Positions 32,292 to 43,079 of a stretch of 64,000 nucleotides of DNA are shown here, one piece after another (within the stretch, counting starts at the first letter, position 1; each line of letters begins with the position of its first letter). The notes below the pieces were generated by a model, which saw only the letters and a program-made list of their open reading frames with translations, was not told where the DNA came from and ran no database searches. Source of the DNA: Streptomyces sp. BK239 (GTDB lineage: Bacteria; Actinomycetota; Actinomycetes; Streptomycetales; Streptomycetaceae). A program made the translations under genes and the position numbers. Location of the stretch: the NCBI RefSeq assembly GCF_004217285.1, contig NZ_SHKS01000005.1, forward strand, positions 434,001 to 498,000, given 5' to 3'.

Positions 32292-35200
32292 ATGCGCAAG
32301 CAACGGGGGCGTGGTGCTCGCCTGTTTCCGCCGGGTCGTACCGGCAGGGGCAGGATGAGGACCACGGCGCTATCTGTTCTCGTGTTCTTCTCCTTCACGC
32401 TCACCACCGAGACGGCGGCGGCGACCGGTGCCACGCTGCCCGCAGTGAGCATGCCGAAGCTGTCGTTGTCCGGTCTGTGGGAGTGGGCCGGCGAGTCGCC
32501 GCTCGACACGCCCGACCAGCAGGGCGGCACCGCCGAGGGCAAGAGCCACACCGCCTCCACCGCCGCCACCAGCGCCGACGACGGGGTGGGCCACGCGCCC
32601 GGCGAGGGCAAGGGGGAACTCGACGCGTACGAACGGCCCGTGGATCAGACCGACAAGGTCACGACCGGCTCCGCGACCGCCACGGCGAAGAGCTTCGACC
32701 CCGCCACCAGCGAGCGCGACGCGGCCAAGTCCACTGCCACCTCGGACTACTTCGTCAACGCCGACGGCTCCACCACGGTCCGCCACTACACCGGCCGGGC
32801 CAACTTCAAGGACACCGACGGCACCTGGCAGCCCATCGACACCGCCCTGGTCAAGGACGCGGACGGGCGGTTCTCGCAGGAAGCCAACTCCCTCGACGTC
32901 GAGTTCGCCCCGGACACAGGCGACGAGCAACTGGCCTCCGTCGAACTCGGCGACGGCCGCGCGCTGTCGTACACCCTCCAGGGCGCCCGCGAGGTCACGG
33001 CGGCCGAGAAGCGCGACGGCACCCTCGTCTACGCCGGCGTCCTGCCCGGCACCGACGTGGAACTCGTCCCCACCGCCGACGGGTTCAAGGAGAACGTCGT
33101 CCTGCACTCCAAGGACGCGGCCGACTCCTGGGTGTTCCGGCTGGACGCCAAGGGACTGACCCCGCGCCTCGCCGCCAACGGTGACGTGGAGTTCACCGGC
33201 GCCGACGGCAAGGTGACCGCGAGCATCCCGCACGCCTTCATGGTCGACTCCCGTGTCGACCCCCGCTCGGGCGAGGGCACGCGTTCGCAGCAGGTCTCCT
33301 ACGAACTCACCACCGTGGACGGCGAGCCGGCGCTGCGGATGACCGCCGACCGGGCCTGGCTGGACGACCCCGAGCGGGTCTACCCCGTCACCGTCGACCC
33401 CACGACGGTCGTCGCCTCCAGCGAGGCGACGTACGTGCAGTCCGACGCGAGCATCAACCGCTCCAACGAGTCCCAGATCAAGGTCGGTTCGTACGACTCG
33501 GGCGCCAACAAGGCCAACTCGTTCCTGCAGTTCTCCACGCTGAGCTCCAAGATCGCCGGACAGAAGGTCTCCGCCGCGACCCTCAACGTGTACGCGCTGT
33601 GGTCCTCGTCGTGCACCGCGAAGCCGTTCTCGGTGTACCCGGTGACGCAGTCCTGGTCGCCTTCGACGACCACCGCCTACCCCGGCCCCGCCTACGCCGC
33701 CGCCATCGGCACGGCGACCGTCGCCCCCGGCGCCTCGTGCAGCAACAGCGACGGCAGCACCGACGTCGGTGTGAAGATGCCCGTCACGCTGTCGACGCCC
33801 TGGTTCACGCAGGTCGCCACCGGCGGCGCCAACTACGGCCTGGCGCTGGCCGCGCCGACGTCCGACGGACTGCACTGGAAGCGGTTCCACTCCGACGACT
33901 CGGCGAACGCCGCCATGCGCCCCTCGCTCGACCTGACCTACGCGGCCAACACCCAGCCGCAGGTCAACGCCCAGTACCCCCCGGAGAACTTCCAGGCCAA
34001 CACCCTCCAGCCGGAACTGCTGGTCTACGCCAGCGACGCCGACAAGTGGCCCAACCCCACGCTGACCTACACCTTCGAGGTGTACGACGCCGACTCCGGC
34101 AGCACCACCCCCGTCGTCACGTCCGGCGCCCTGGCCAAGGGCAGCTGGAAGATCCCCGCAGGCAAGCTCAAGTGGTCCAAGAACTACGCCTGGTACGTCG
34201 GCGTGACCGACGGCTACCAGGAAGTGACCTACTCCAGCCGCTTCACCACCGCCGTGCCGCAGCCGCCGGTCACCTCGGGCCTCGCCCAGAACACCGACGG
34301 GCACGACTTCGACCCCTCGGACGGCAACTACACCACCGACGACACCGACGCGGACGTCGAGGTCGTCGGCCCCTCGCTCCAGATCGACCGCTCCTACAAC
34401 AGCCTCGACCCGCGCACCGACCAGGCCTTCGGCGCCGGCTGGTCGACGGTCGCCGACATGAAGGCCGCCGAGGTCAAGGACCCCTCCGGCACCGTCACCA
34501 GCGTGACCGTCACCTACCCCGGCGGTGAGCAGGTCGCCTTCGGCCGCAACACCGACGGCACGTTCCAGCCCCCGCTCGGCCGCTACGCCCGGCTGCTCGC
34601 GGTGACCGGCGGATACACGCTGACGGACAAGGAGTTCACCGAGTACGCCTTCAAGCAGGCCACGGCCAAGGCGGGCACGTACGCCATCTCCGGCATCAAG
34701 GACTACGCCGGCCGCGCCGAGACGTTCACCTACAACGCCTCCAAGCAGCTGACGAAGATCACCAACAGCACGGCCAAGCGGTCCCTGACGCTGACCTGGA
34801 CGACCCCCGCCGGCGCGAGCGCCGCGCACGTCGACTCGGTCGCCACCGACCCCTCGGTCAAGAGCGACGCGACCACCGTCCAGACGTGGAAGTACGGCTA
34901 CTCCGGCGACCAGCTCACCTCGGTCTGCCCGCCCGCGAGCCCGGCCAGGTGCACCACGTACGGCTACGCCACCGGCAACCACTACCGCACCACCGTCCTC
35001 GACGCCGACCCCTACGCCTACTGGCGGCTCGGCGAGACGAGCGGCACGACCGTCGCCAAGGACACGGTAGACACCAACCAGGGCCGCTACAACGGCACTT
35101 ACCACGACGTGACCCTGGGCGGATCCTCCCTGCTGGCGGGCTCGACCCAGAAGACGGCCACCTTCAACGGCACCACGTCCTACGTCGAGATGCCGTCCGC

Positions 35201-38200
35201 GCCCGGCGCGACGCCGTCGTACATGACGGTCTCCCTGTGGTTCAAGACCACCACGCCCGGAGGCGTCCTCTTCTACTACGGCGACAAGCCGCTCAGCGAC
35301 TCGGACCCGGTCGCCAACACGACCAAGAACACCCCGGCGGTCTACGTCGGCACCGACGGCAAGCTGCGCGGCTGCCTCGCCATGTCGCCGAGCTGCAGCC
35401 CCACCGCCGTCTCCACCGCCACGGTCACCGACGGCCAGTGGCACAACGCGGTCCTCACGGGTCAGGCCAGCAGCCAGACCCTGTACCTGGACGGCGTCTC
35501 CCAGGGCTCGCTGACCGGCACGATCAACGACTGGGAGCAGCCCTGGATCTCGCTCGGCGCGGGTGTGAACACCCACGGCTGGCCGGCGATGAACCCGGAC
35601 GACAAGCTCGGGCACTACACCGGCCAGATGGCCGAGGCGGCGATCTACTCGGAGCCCCTCGACCCGTCGGCGATCACCGCGCAGTACCAGGCCGCCAAGC
35701 GGTCCACCGGACTGCTCGACAAGATCACCACGCCCGGCGGCAAGGTCCGGGCGAAGGTCGCGTACGGGACGACCGACGACCTCGTCCAGCAGGTCACGGA
35801 CGGCGACGGCGGCGTCTGGAAGCTCAACCCGTCCACCGTCACCGGCTCCTCGCAGGTGTACCGCTCCGCGGTCATGGGCTCCGCGCCGACCGGGTACTGG
35901 CGCCTCGCCGACACCCTCGGCGCGCCGCAGGCCGCGAACGAGGTGCACACGGGCTTCGGCACCAACAGCACCGTCACGCAGGGCGTGGCCGGCCCGTTCG
36001 GCGCCGGTGACGTGACCGCAGCCTCCTTCAACGGCACCTCCTCCTACGCCGAGATCCCGTACACCCCCTGGCACGGCTCCTCGGCCCGCGCCGTCGAGCT
36101 GTGGTTCAAGACCGCCAAGCCCGGCACACTCCTGTCCGACCAGTCGCAGCCGCCGACCCTGTCGGCCCCGTCGGGCACCTGGACCCCCACGCTGTACGTC
36201 GGCGCGGACGGCAAGCTGCGCGGCCACTGGTGGAGTTCGGGCACCGCGAACGCCGACTTCGGGTCCACGAAGGCGGTCACCGACAACGTCTGGCACCACG
36301 CGGTCCTGACCGCCGACGGCGCCAAGCAGACCCTGTACGTCGACGGCGTCAAGCAGGGCGAACTCGCGAGCGGGGTGAACGACCAGTCCAACACCCGCAC
36401 GTTCGTCGGCGCGGGCTTCAACAGGTGGTTCAGCTCGCCCGGCGACGTGAGCTTCTTCAACGGCTCCATCGCCGAGGTCGCGGCCTACGACCACGCCCTC
36501 ACCGAGGACCAGGTCGAGCAGCACTGGTCCGCCTACAAGGCGTCGTCCGGCGTCGCACCGGTGCGCACGGTCACGCTCACCGACCCGACCGACAAGACCC
36601 TGACCTACGTGTACGACGCGGAGATGGGCAACCGTCCGCTGGCCGCGATCGACACCAACGGCAAGCGGACCACGTACGGTTACGACACCTCCGGCTTCCT
36701 GCACACGGTGACCGACGCCAACGGCAACCGGAGCATCACCGGTCACGACGTCCGCGGCAACACGGTCTCGCAGACCGACTGCCAGGACACGGCCGCCGGC
36801 AAGTGCGCCACCGAGTACTACACGTACTACCCCGACGCCACCACCGCCTTCCCGGCGATGGACCCGCGCAACGACCTGCTCCTCACCGAGCGGGACGCGC
36901 GCTCCGCGTCCGCCGCCGACAACACGTACCTGACCAGCTACACCTACGACGCCGGCGGCAACCTGCTCACCGTCACCGGCCCGCCCGTGCCCGGTCACCC
37001 GGGCGGCCGTACGGCGTCCACGACCTACACCACGTCGTCGACGCCGGCCGCCGAGGGCGGCACGGCCCTCGCGCCGGCCGGCCTGATGGACACGGTGACC
37101 ACTCCCGGCGGCAAGCGGACCAAGTACGTCTACTTCGCCAACGGAGACCTCGCCGAGGCCGTCGACGCCAACGGCGCGAAGGTCAGGTACACCTACGACG
37201 ACATCGGCAGGCAGAGCAGCAAGACGGAGATCTCCGACGCCCAGCCGAGCGGCCTCACCACCTCCTGGACGTACGACAAGAACGACCAGGTCGTCACCGA
37301 GACCAGCCCCCAGGTCACCAACCGCGTCACCGGCGCCAGGCACCAGGCGAAGTCGACCACGGTCTTCGACGACGACGGCAACATCCTGTCGCAGACCGTC
37401 GCCGACCTGACCGGCGGAGACGCCTCGCGCACCACGTCGATGACGTACGACGCCTACAACCGGCTCGCCTCGCGGACCGACCCGGGCGGCGACACCACGT
37501 CCTTCGAGTACGACGTCTACGGCAACAAGGTGAAGGAGACCGACCCCGAGGGCAACGTCAACGTCTACACCTTCGACGCCGAGAGCCGGCCGCTGACCAC
37601 CAGCCTGCTGAACCACACCGGCGACCCGAACGACCCGAAGTCGCCGAGCACCCTGGTCCAGGAGTCCCGGGCCTACGACCCGGCGGGACGCCTCGCCTCC
37701 CTGACCGACGCCATGGGCTGGGTGACGGCGTACACCTACACCGACGACGGCCTCGCGGCGTCCGTCGTGCGCAAGGATCCGGCGACCGGCAAGCAGTTCG
37801 TCGAGCAGGACAACACCTACGACCTGGCCGGCAACCTGATCAAGCAGGTCACCAACGACGGCCGCACCACCACCACGTTCGCGGTGGACGCCGCCGACCG
37901 CGTCACCTCGTCGGTGCTCGACCCGACCGGCGTCAACCGCACCACGAAGGTCTCCTACGACCCGGACGACAACGCCGTGACCGAGTCCGAGACCGACCCG
38001 GCGACCGGCGACACCGACCGCGTCGACACCCGCTACGACAACCTCGGCAACATCACCGGCACCACCGTCCACGACGGCACCACCGCCCCGGTGGCCCGCT
38101 GGAAGCTGTCCGAGACCAGCGGCCTCACCGCCCAGGACTCCTCGGGCGGCAACAACAAGCTGACGCTGACGAGCGCCGTGAGCCGCTCCACCGAGAAGGG

Positions 38201-41200
38201 CGGAGCGGTCGTCATCAAGGGCGCGGGCTCCTACGCCCAGTCGAGCGGCCCGGCCGTCAACACCGGTGGCAGCTTCACCGTGTCGGCGTGGGTCAAGCTC
38301 AACTCGACCAGCGCCAACAGCGACGTCGTCGCCCAGGACGGCAAGACCGCCAGCGGCTTCCAGCTGTACTACTCCACGGCGTACGGCTGGACCTTCAACC
38401 GGCACGCGGCCGACGCGACCGACGCGGCGACCATTCGCGCCGCCTCGGGCACCTCGGCGGTGACGTCGGGCGTCTGGACCCACCTCACCGGTGTGTACGA
38501 CCAGGCCTCCGCGTCGCTGAAGCTGTACGTCAACGGCGCCCAGTCCGGGACGACGACCGCCTTCACCACCCCCTGGGAGGCAACCGGGCCGCTCCAGCTC
38601 GGACGGCGTCTGTACAACGGCGTCTACGCCGAGAACACGCAGGCCGCCATCGCCGACGTCCAGGTCTACGGCGAGGCGCTGACCGCCTCCCAGGTGTCCG
38701 CGGTGTACGGCGGCACGCTTCCCGCGGCGGGCAGTTCGGTCCGCACCACGACGTGGAAGCTGGACCAGCGCGGCCTGCCCACGTCGATGACCGACCCGGC
38801 CGGCAACACCACCGACTACGGCTACGACGAGGCGGCCCAGCAGACCACGGTCACCGAACCCGCCGTCGACGCGGAGACCGGAGGCGGCGCGGCCACCTCC
38901 GTCCGCCCCATCTCGATGACGGGCTACAACACCTTCGGCGAGACGACGGAGACCTCCGACCCGCTCGGCAACGTCACGACCGTCGCCTACGACGCGGAGG
39001 GTCAGGAGACCTCCACCACGTCCCCGGGCTACACCGCGCCGGGGGCCGGCGCCCCGGTCACCGCGACCTCCTGGAACGAGTACAACAAGCTCGGCCAGGT
39101 CACCGCGGAGGTCGACCCGCTGGGCAACCGCACGACGTACACCTACACCCAGCTCGGCGACGTGGCCTCGGTCACCGAACCCGGCGGCGGCAAGTCCACG
39201 TTCGTCTACTCCACCAACGGCGACCTGCTGTCGGCCACCCGGCCCGGCGGGGCGCGCGAGGAGTCGACGTGGGACTACCTCGGCCGTGAGCTGACCAGCA
39301 CGGACGTCGTGCGGCAGCCGACGCAGCGGGCGTACACGTCGATCAACGAGTACGACGCGCCGGGCGGCGACCTGTCCCGGACCGTGAGCGCGGCAGGGGT
39401 TGCCGAGTCCTACAAGTACAACGCGCTCGGCGAGGTCACGGAGGTGACCGACGGCGCCGGCAACACCTCCAAGTTCACCTACACCATGGACGGCGACGTC
39501 CTCACCGCGACGAACCCCGACGGCACCAGCACCCGCAACACCTACAACGGCTACGGTCAGTTGACCGCGACCAGCGACCTGGACACCGCGGGCGCGGTCC
39601 TGCGCACCAGCAGCACCGCCTACGACCGTGCGGGCAACGCGGTGTCGGTGACCGATCCCCGCGGGCACAGCACCACGTACACCTACGACCCGACGGGCCT
39701 GGTCACCAAGGCGGTCGAACCCGTCTCGGCCACCGACTCCATCACCACGACCTACGGCTACGACGTGGCGGGCAACCCCACGCGCTTCACCGACGGCCGC
39801 GGCAACCCGTTCATCACGACCTACAACACGTGGGGGCTGCCCGAGTCGGTGATCGAACCGTCCACCCCGGCCCACCCCGACCTCGCCGACCGCACCTTCA
39901 CCACGGTGTACGACGCGGCCGGCCGGGCCAGGGAGCAGCGCTCCCCGGGCGGAGTGGTCGTCACCCAGGAGTACGACGCCAAGAGCCGGCTGGTGAAGCA
40001 GTCGGGCACGGGTGCGGAGGCCGAGACGGTCGACCACACCTACGCCTACGACGCCGACGACCGCGTCACCTCGGTGACGGGCACGGACTCCGACACCGGC
40101 AGGGACACGTTCACGTACGACGACCGGGGCCTGCTCCTGTCGACGTCGGGGCCGTCCGGCTCCTCGTCCTTCGCCTATGACGGCGACGGCGCGATGACGT
40201 CCCGGACGGACGCCTCGGGCACCTCGACGTACGCCTACGACACGGCCGGCCGCCTCAGGACGCAGGTCGACGGCGCCACCGGCTCGACGATGACGTACGT
40301 CTACGACGTCGACAACAAGGTCAAGCAGATCGACCTGGGCGACGGAAAGGCCAAGCGGGAGTTCTCCTACGACGCGCTGCAACGGCCGACGTCGGAGAAG
40401 CTGACCTCGCCCACCGGCAAGACGGTGGCGTCCCTCGCGTACGGCTGGGACGAGAACGACAACCTGACGTCGAAGACGACGACGGGAGTCGCCGGCGCGT
40501 CCACGAACACCTACACCTACGACTGGGCGAACCGCCTGACGTCGTGGAACAACGGGACGTCAACGGAGGTCTACGGCTACGACGCCTCGGGCAACCGCAC
40601 CCGCGTCGGCGGCGACACCTACACCTACGACGCCCGCAACCGCCTCACATCGGACGGGCACTCCACGTACGCGTACACCGCGCGCGGCACGATGAAGACC
40701 ACGACGGACGAGGGCGGCGTGCAGACGTCGGTCAAGGCGGACGCCTTCAACCGCGTGATCAGCGAGGGCGACCGCACGTACGCCTACGACGGCCTCGACC
40801 GGGTGCTCAGCGCCAAGGACGGGACCGGCGCCGAGGCCTTCTCCTTCCGCTACAGCGGTCTCGGCAACGACGTGGCCTCCGACGGTCACGCCGTCTACAG
40901 CCGCGGGGCGGACGGTTCGCTCGCGGGTGTGAAGACGGCGCTGTCGTCGGTGCTGGTGTGGACCGACCTCCACGACGACGTGGTGGCCCAGTTCACCGAC
41001 GCCGCCGAGACGCTGTCCGGCTCGACGACGTACGCGCCGTTCGGCAAGGTCACCGCCACCACCGGCATGCTGGGCAACCTCGGTTACCAGTCGGGCTGGA
41101 CCGACCCGCAGACGGCCAAGGTCAACATGGCCGCGCGCTGGTACTCGCCGGAGACCGGGCAGTTCAACAGCCGGGACACGGTGTCCAACAGCCCGCTGCC

Positions 41201-42971
41201 GGCGTCGGTGAACGCCAACCGCTACTCCTTCGCCAACCAGAACCCGATGACGGAGATGGACCCGACGGGCCACTGGTCCATCGGCGGCCTGGTGAAGAGC
41301 TTCAAGAAGACCGTCAAGAAGGCCACGAAGAAGGCCAAGTCGGCCGTCAAGTCGACGTGGAAGAAGGGCAAGGCAGCGGTCAAGAAGGCCGCGAAGAAGG
41401 TCCGCAAGGTCGCGAAGGCCGTCAAGCGCGCGGTCAAGAAGGTGGCACGCAAGGCGCACCGTGCGGTGCGCAAGGCGGTGCGGTACGTCCAGGACAGCGT
41501 CAAGAAGGTCAAGAGATACGCCAAGCGGACCTACAAGTACGCCAAACGCCAGGTCCACCGCGTGGTCCAGAAGGCCAAGCGGACAGTTCGAGCGGTCGCC
41601 AAAACCGTCAAACACGTCGCCAAGAAGGCGGTCGCGGCCGGAAAGAAGGCGGCCAAGAAGATCGGCCGGGGCCTGAAGAAGGCAGCGAAGGCCTCAGCGA
41701 ACTACGTCAAGCAGCACGCGGCGACCATCGTCTCGGTTGCTGTGGGTGTGGTGGTCTTCGCCGGCTGCACGGGAGCCACTCTGGGCGGTGGCGCCCTGGC
41801 CTGCGCGGCCCTGGCGGGCGCGGCGGCCAACGGCGTCGGCTACATGATGAGCGACGGCCCCAAGTCGGTCGGCGGGCTCCTCGGTTCGATGGCGATCGGC
41901 GGCCTGACCGGGGCCGTCGGCGGCGCTGTGGGCGGCGCGGCCTCTGGCGCGGTCGGTCGCCTGCTGGCGGGCGTCGGCGGCAAGGTGGCGCAGGGCGCGG
42001 CCATGGGCTCCGCGGGCGGCGCCGCCGAGGGCGCGGTCGGCTACGGCATCAGCTGCGCGGCGAGCGAGGAAGGCTGCAGTGCGAGCGGCGCGGCCAAGGC
42101 GACGGCGACGGGCGCGGTCGTCGGCGGCATCTTCGGAGCGGCGGCGAGCAAGTACGGCGGCAAGGGCAAGTCGTCCAAGGCCGACGACGAGACGCCGGGG
42201 GCAAGCTGCCGCGTCCCCGCGAAGCACAGCTTCACCGGTCTGACCGGTGTGCTGATGGCCGACGGCACGGTCAAGCAGATCTCGCAGGTCAAGGCCGGCG
42301 ACTACGTCCTCACGGCGGAACCCGGCAAGAAGAAGAAGGAGAAGCACCGGGTCAAGGCGGTCATCGTCACCAAGACCGACCGTGACTACGTCGACGTCGT
42401 CGTAGCCACCAAGGCCGGCAAGAAGACGATCCAGACCACCAAGCACCACCAGTTCTACGAGGTGAGCCGCAACAGCTGGACCCAGGCGGGCGACCTCAAG
42501 GCGGGCCAGACCCTCCAGAACGCCGACGGGGCGGCGACCCCGATCGTCGAGATCAAGTCGTACACGGCGCAGAGGGTCACGTACGACCTGAGTGTCGAGA
42601 GCCTGCACACGTACCATGTGCTCGCAGGCGCCACCCCCGTACTTGTTCACAATTGTGATACCGGTGGGCTGAGCCTCTCGGGCGCGCGGCACGTGAGCGG
42701 ACGCTTCCCCAAGACCGCCAAACCCGGTGAAGTTCTTTACCGTCAGAAGGAGGATGGGACGGTCACCGCTTACGCAAGATATGACGACGAGGGTGCGATT
42801 GCTCAACGTGCGGATATCGACCCCGACTCTGCCCCGCATGCCGGCATACCGGCTCCACACATTCTCGACATGTTGAAGCATGTCAATCCGAAGACAGGGC
42901 AGGCTTTCCGTAACTGGGCAAAGCTGCCGCGGCCCCTGCGTCCGGAAGAGGAACTATGCGGCTGCCGGTAG
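32292..42971 (+). CDS. Secreted Rhs/YD-repeat polymorphic toxin with Hint domain
   Basis: Giant protein of 3559 residues. A signal sequence (basic residues, then MRTTALSVLVFFSFTL and an Ala-rich site near residue 40; ATG 32355 is an alternative start) leads to a DNRLRE-like domain (about residues 368-548). Three LamG-like concanavalin folds lie near 904-1135, 1190-1415 and 1930-2142. They are set among many YD/RHS repeats such as GYDTSGFLHTVTDANGNRS. The RHS-associated core (about 2890-2995) ends NPMTEMDPTGHW. Next come a Lys/Ala-rich stretch (about 3002-3142), a Gly/Ala-rich hydrophobic stretch (about 3145-3295), a Hint domain (3306-3455) and a 104-residue toxin tip. The RHS shell is expected to encapsulate the tip. 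No T6SS, VgrG or ESX-type gene is nearby, so Sec export is likely. Confidence 0.93.
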   Translation: MRKQRGRGARLFPPGRTGRGRMRTTALSVLVFFSFTLTTETAAATGATLPAVSMPKLSLSGLWEWAGESPLDTPDQQGGTAEGKSHTASTAATSADDGVGHAPGEGKGELDAYERPVDQTDKVTTGSATATAKSFDPATSERDAAKSTATSDYFVNADGSTTVRHYTGRANFKDTDGTWQPIDTALVKDADGRFSQEANSLDVEFAPDTGDEQLASVELGDGRALSYTLQGAREVTAAEKRDGTLVYAGVLPGTDVELVPTADGFKENVVLHSKDAADSWVFRLDAKGLTPRLAANGDVEFTGADGKVTASIPHAFMVDSRVDPRSGEGTRSQQVSYELTTVDGEPALRMTADRAWLDDPERVYPVTVDPTTVVASSEATYVQSDASINRSNESQIKVGSYDSGANKANSFLQFSTLSSKIAGQKVSAATLNVYALWSSSCTAKPFSVYPVTQSWSPSTTTAYPGPAYAAAIGTATVAPGASCSNSDGSTDVGVKMPVTLSTPWFTQVATGGANYGLALAAPTSDGLHWKRFHSDDSANAAMRPSLDLTYAANTQPQVNAQYPPENFQANTLQPELLVYASDADKWPNPTLTYTFEVYDADSGSTTPVVTSGALAKGSWKIPAGKLKWSKNYAWYVGVTDGYQEVTYSSRFTTAVPQPPVTSGLAQNTDGHDFDPSDGNYTTDDTDADVEVVGPSLQIDRSYNSLDPRTDQAFGAGWSTVADMKAAEVKDPSGTVTSVTVTYPGGEQVAFGRNTDGTFQPPLGRYARLLAVTGGYTLTDKEFTEYAFKQATAKAGTYAISGIKDYAGRAETFTYNASKQLTKITNSTAKRSLTLTWTTPAGASAAHVDSVATDPSVKSDATTVQTWKYGYSGDQLTSVCPPASPARCTTYGYATGNHYRTTVLDADPYAYWRLGETSGTTVAKDTVDTNQGRYNGTYHDVTLGGSSLLAGSTQKTATFNGTTSYVEMPSAPGATPSYMTVSLWFKTTTPGGVLFYYGDKPLSDSDPVANTTKNTPAVYVGTDGKLRGCLAMSPSCSPTAVSTATVTDGQWHNAVLTGQASSQTLYLDGVSQGSLTGTINDWEQPWISLGAGVNTHGWPAMNPDDKLGHYTGQMAEAAIYSEPLDPSAITAQYQAAKRSTGLLDKITTPGGKVRAKVAYGTTDDLVQQVTDGDGGVWKLNPSTVTGSSQVYRSAVMGSAPTGYWRLADTLGAPQAANEVHTGFGTNSTVTQGVAGPFGAGDVTAASFNGTSSYAEIPYTPWHGSSARAVELWFKTAKPGTLLSDQSQPPTLSAPSGTWTPTLYVGADGKLRGHWWSSGTANADFGSTKAVTDNVWHHAVLTADGAKQTLYVDGVKQGELASGVNDQSNTRTFVGAGFNRWFSSPGDVSFFNGSIAEVAAYDHALTEDQVEQHWSAYKASSGVAPVRTVTLTDPTDKTLTYVYDAEMGNRPLAAIDTNGKRTTYGYDTSGFLHTVTDANGNRSITGHDVRGNTVSQTDCQDTAAGKCATEYYTYYPDATTAFPAMDPRNDLLLTERDARSASAADNTYLTSYTYDAGGNLLTVTGPPVPGHPGGRTASTTYTTSSTPAAEGGTALAPAGLMDTVTTPGGKRTKYVYFANGDLAEAVDANGAKVRYTYDDIGRQSSKTEISDAQPSGLTTSWTYDKNDQVVTETSPQVTNRVTGARHQAKSTTVFDDDGNILSQTVADLTGGDASRTTSMTYDAYNRLASRTDPGGDTTSFEYDVYGNKVKETDPEGNVNVYTFDAESRPLTTSLLNHTGDPNDPKSPSTLVQESRAYDPAGRLASLTDAMGWVTAYTYTDDGLAASVVRKDPATGKQFVEQDNTYDLAGNLIKQVTNDGRTTTTFAVDAADRVTSSVLDPTGVNRTTKVSYDPDDNAVTESETDPATGDTDRVDTRYDNLGNITGTTVHDGTTAPVARWKLSETSGLTAQDSSGGNNKLTLTSAVSRSTEKGGAVVIKGAGSYAQSSGPAVNTGGSFTVSAWVKLNSTSANSDVVAQDGKTASGFQLYYSTAYGWTFNRHAADATDAATIRAASGTSAVTSGVWTHLTGVYDQASASLKLYVNGAQSGTTTAFTTPWEATGPLQLGRRLYNGVYAENTQAAIADVQVYGEALTASQVSAVYGGTLPAAGSSVRTTTWKLDQRGLPTSMTDPAGNTTDYGYDEAAQQTTVTEPAVDAETGGGAATSVRPISMTGYNTFGETTETSDPLGNVTTVAYDAEGQETSTTSPGYTAPGAGAPVTATSWNEYNKLGQVTAEVDPLGNRTTYTYTQLGDVASVTEPGGGKSTFVYSTNGDLLSATRPGGAREESTWDYLGRELTSTDVVRQPTQRAYTSINEYDAPGGDLSRTVSAAGVAESYKYNALGEVTEVTDGAGNTSKFTYTMDGDVLTATNPDGTSTRNTYNGYGQLTATSDLDTAGAVLRTSSTAYDRAGNAVSVTDPRGHSTTYTYDPTGLVTKAVEPVSATDSITTTYGYDVAGNPTRFTDGRGNPFITTYNTWGLPESVIEPSTPAHPDLADRTFTTVYDAAGRAREQRSPGGVVVTQEYDAKSRLVKQSGTGAEAETVDHTYAYDADDRVTSVTGTDSDTGRDTFTYDDRGLLLSTSGPSGSSSFAYDGDGAMTSRTDASGTSTYAYDTAGRLRTQVDGATGSTMTYVYDVDNKVKQIDLGDGKAKREFSYDALQRPTSEKLTSPTGKTVASLAYGWDENDNLTSKTTTGVAGASTNTYTYDWANRLTSWNNGTSTEVYGYDASGNRTRVGGDTYTYDARNRLTSDGHSTYAYTARGTMKTTTDEGGVQTSVKADAFNRVISEGDRTYAYDGLDRVLSAKDGTGAEAFSFRYSGLGNDVASDGHAVYSRGADGSLAGVKTALSSVLVWTDLHDDVVAQFTDAAETLSGSTTYAPFGKVTATTGMLGNLGYQSGWTDPQTAKVNMAARWYSPETGQFNSRDTVSNSPLPASVNANRYSFANQNPMTEMDPTGHWSIGGLVKSFKKTVKKATKKAKSAVKSTWKKGKAAVKKAAKKVRKVAKAVKRAVKKVARKAHRAVRKAVRYVQDSVKKVKRYAKRTYKYAKRQVHRVVQKAKRTVRAVAKTVKHVAKKAVAAGKKAAKKIGRGLKKAAKASANYVKQHAATIVSVAVGVVVFAGCTGATLGGGALACAALAGAAANGVGYMMSDGPKSVGGLLGSMAIGGLTGAVGGAVGGAASGAVGRLLAGVGGKVAQGAAMGSAGGAAEGAVGYGISCAASEEGCSASGAAKATATGAVVGGIFGAAASKYGGKGKSSKADDETPGASCRVPAKHSFTGLTGVLMADGTVKQISQVKAGDYVLTAEPGKKKKEKHRVKAVIVTKTDRDYVDVVVATKAGKKTIQTTKHHQFYEVSRNSWTQAGDLKAGQTLQNADGAATPIVEIKSYTAQRVTYDLSVESLHTYHVLAGATPVLVHNCDTGGLSLSGARHVSGRFPKTAKPGEVLYRQKEDGTVTAYARYDDEGAIAQRADIDPDSAPHAGIPAPHILDMLKHVNPKTGQAFRNWAKLPRPLRPEEELCGCR
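42207..42656 (+). other. Hint (pretoxin autoprocessing) domain of the Rhs protein
   Basis: Residues about 3306-3455 of the Rhs protein start with Cys in CRVPAKHSFTGLTGVLMADG and contain TKHHQFY, which resembles block B. They end with TPVLVHNC, the usual Hint C-terminal VHN motif. This domain is known in polymorphic toxins to cut and release the toxin tip. The segment just before the Cys is a flexible Lys/Gly/Asp linker. Confidence 0.88.
42657..42971 (+). other. C-terminal toxin tip (polymorphic toxin type 24-like)
   Basis: The last 104 residues follow the VHNC motif. Phrases such as ARHVSGRFPKTAKPGEVLYR, TAYARYDDEGAI and HAGIPAPHILDM resemble the polymorphic toxin type 24 family, from memory only. 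Conserved His, Arg and Asp residues suggest a nuclease, which is inference. Codons here use more A and T in the third position than the rest of the gene, as expected for an exchangeable tip. Confidence 0.5.
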
Positions 42972-43072
42972 GCGCAGAATTTGACGTGAACGGGACCGTC
43001 GAGTGGTCCTGGGGTGATCGAATATTGGCTGAGCCCGAACCGGGCGCCGACACCACCATGGCGGATGCCTAA
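42956..43072 (+). CDS. Possible 38-residue ORF overlapping the toxin end
   Basis: ATG 42956 begins 16 bases before the end of the Rhs stop codon in another frame and runs to TAA 43072. The product is acidic, 38 residues (MRLPVGAEFDVNGTVEWSWG, then DRILAEPEPG and a short tail). No ribosome-binding site is clear, but stop-overlap starts are common here. It may be a small companion of the toxin, a remnant of a longer alternative toxin C-terminus, or not a gene. Confidence 0.35.
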   Translation: MRLPVGAEFDVNGTVEWSWGDRILAEPEPGADTTMADA

Positions 43073-43079
43073 AGTATTC

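Noticed and set aside
32370..40382. A 2670-codon open frame antisense to the Rhs gene
   Set aside because: It is a by-product of high-GC third positions on the opposite strand. It is made of Val/Gly/Arg/Leu low-complexity sequence with no domain, while the plus strand gives a coherent RHS protein.
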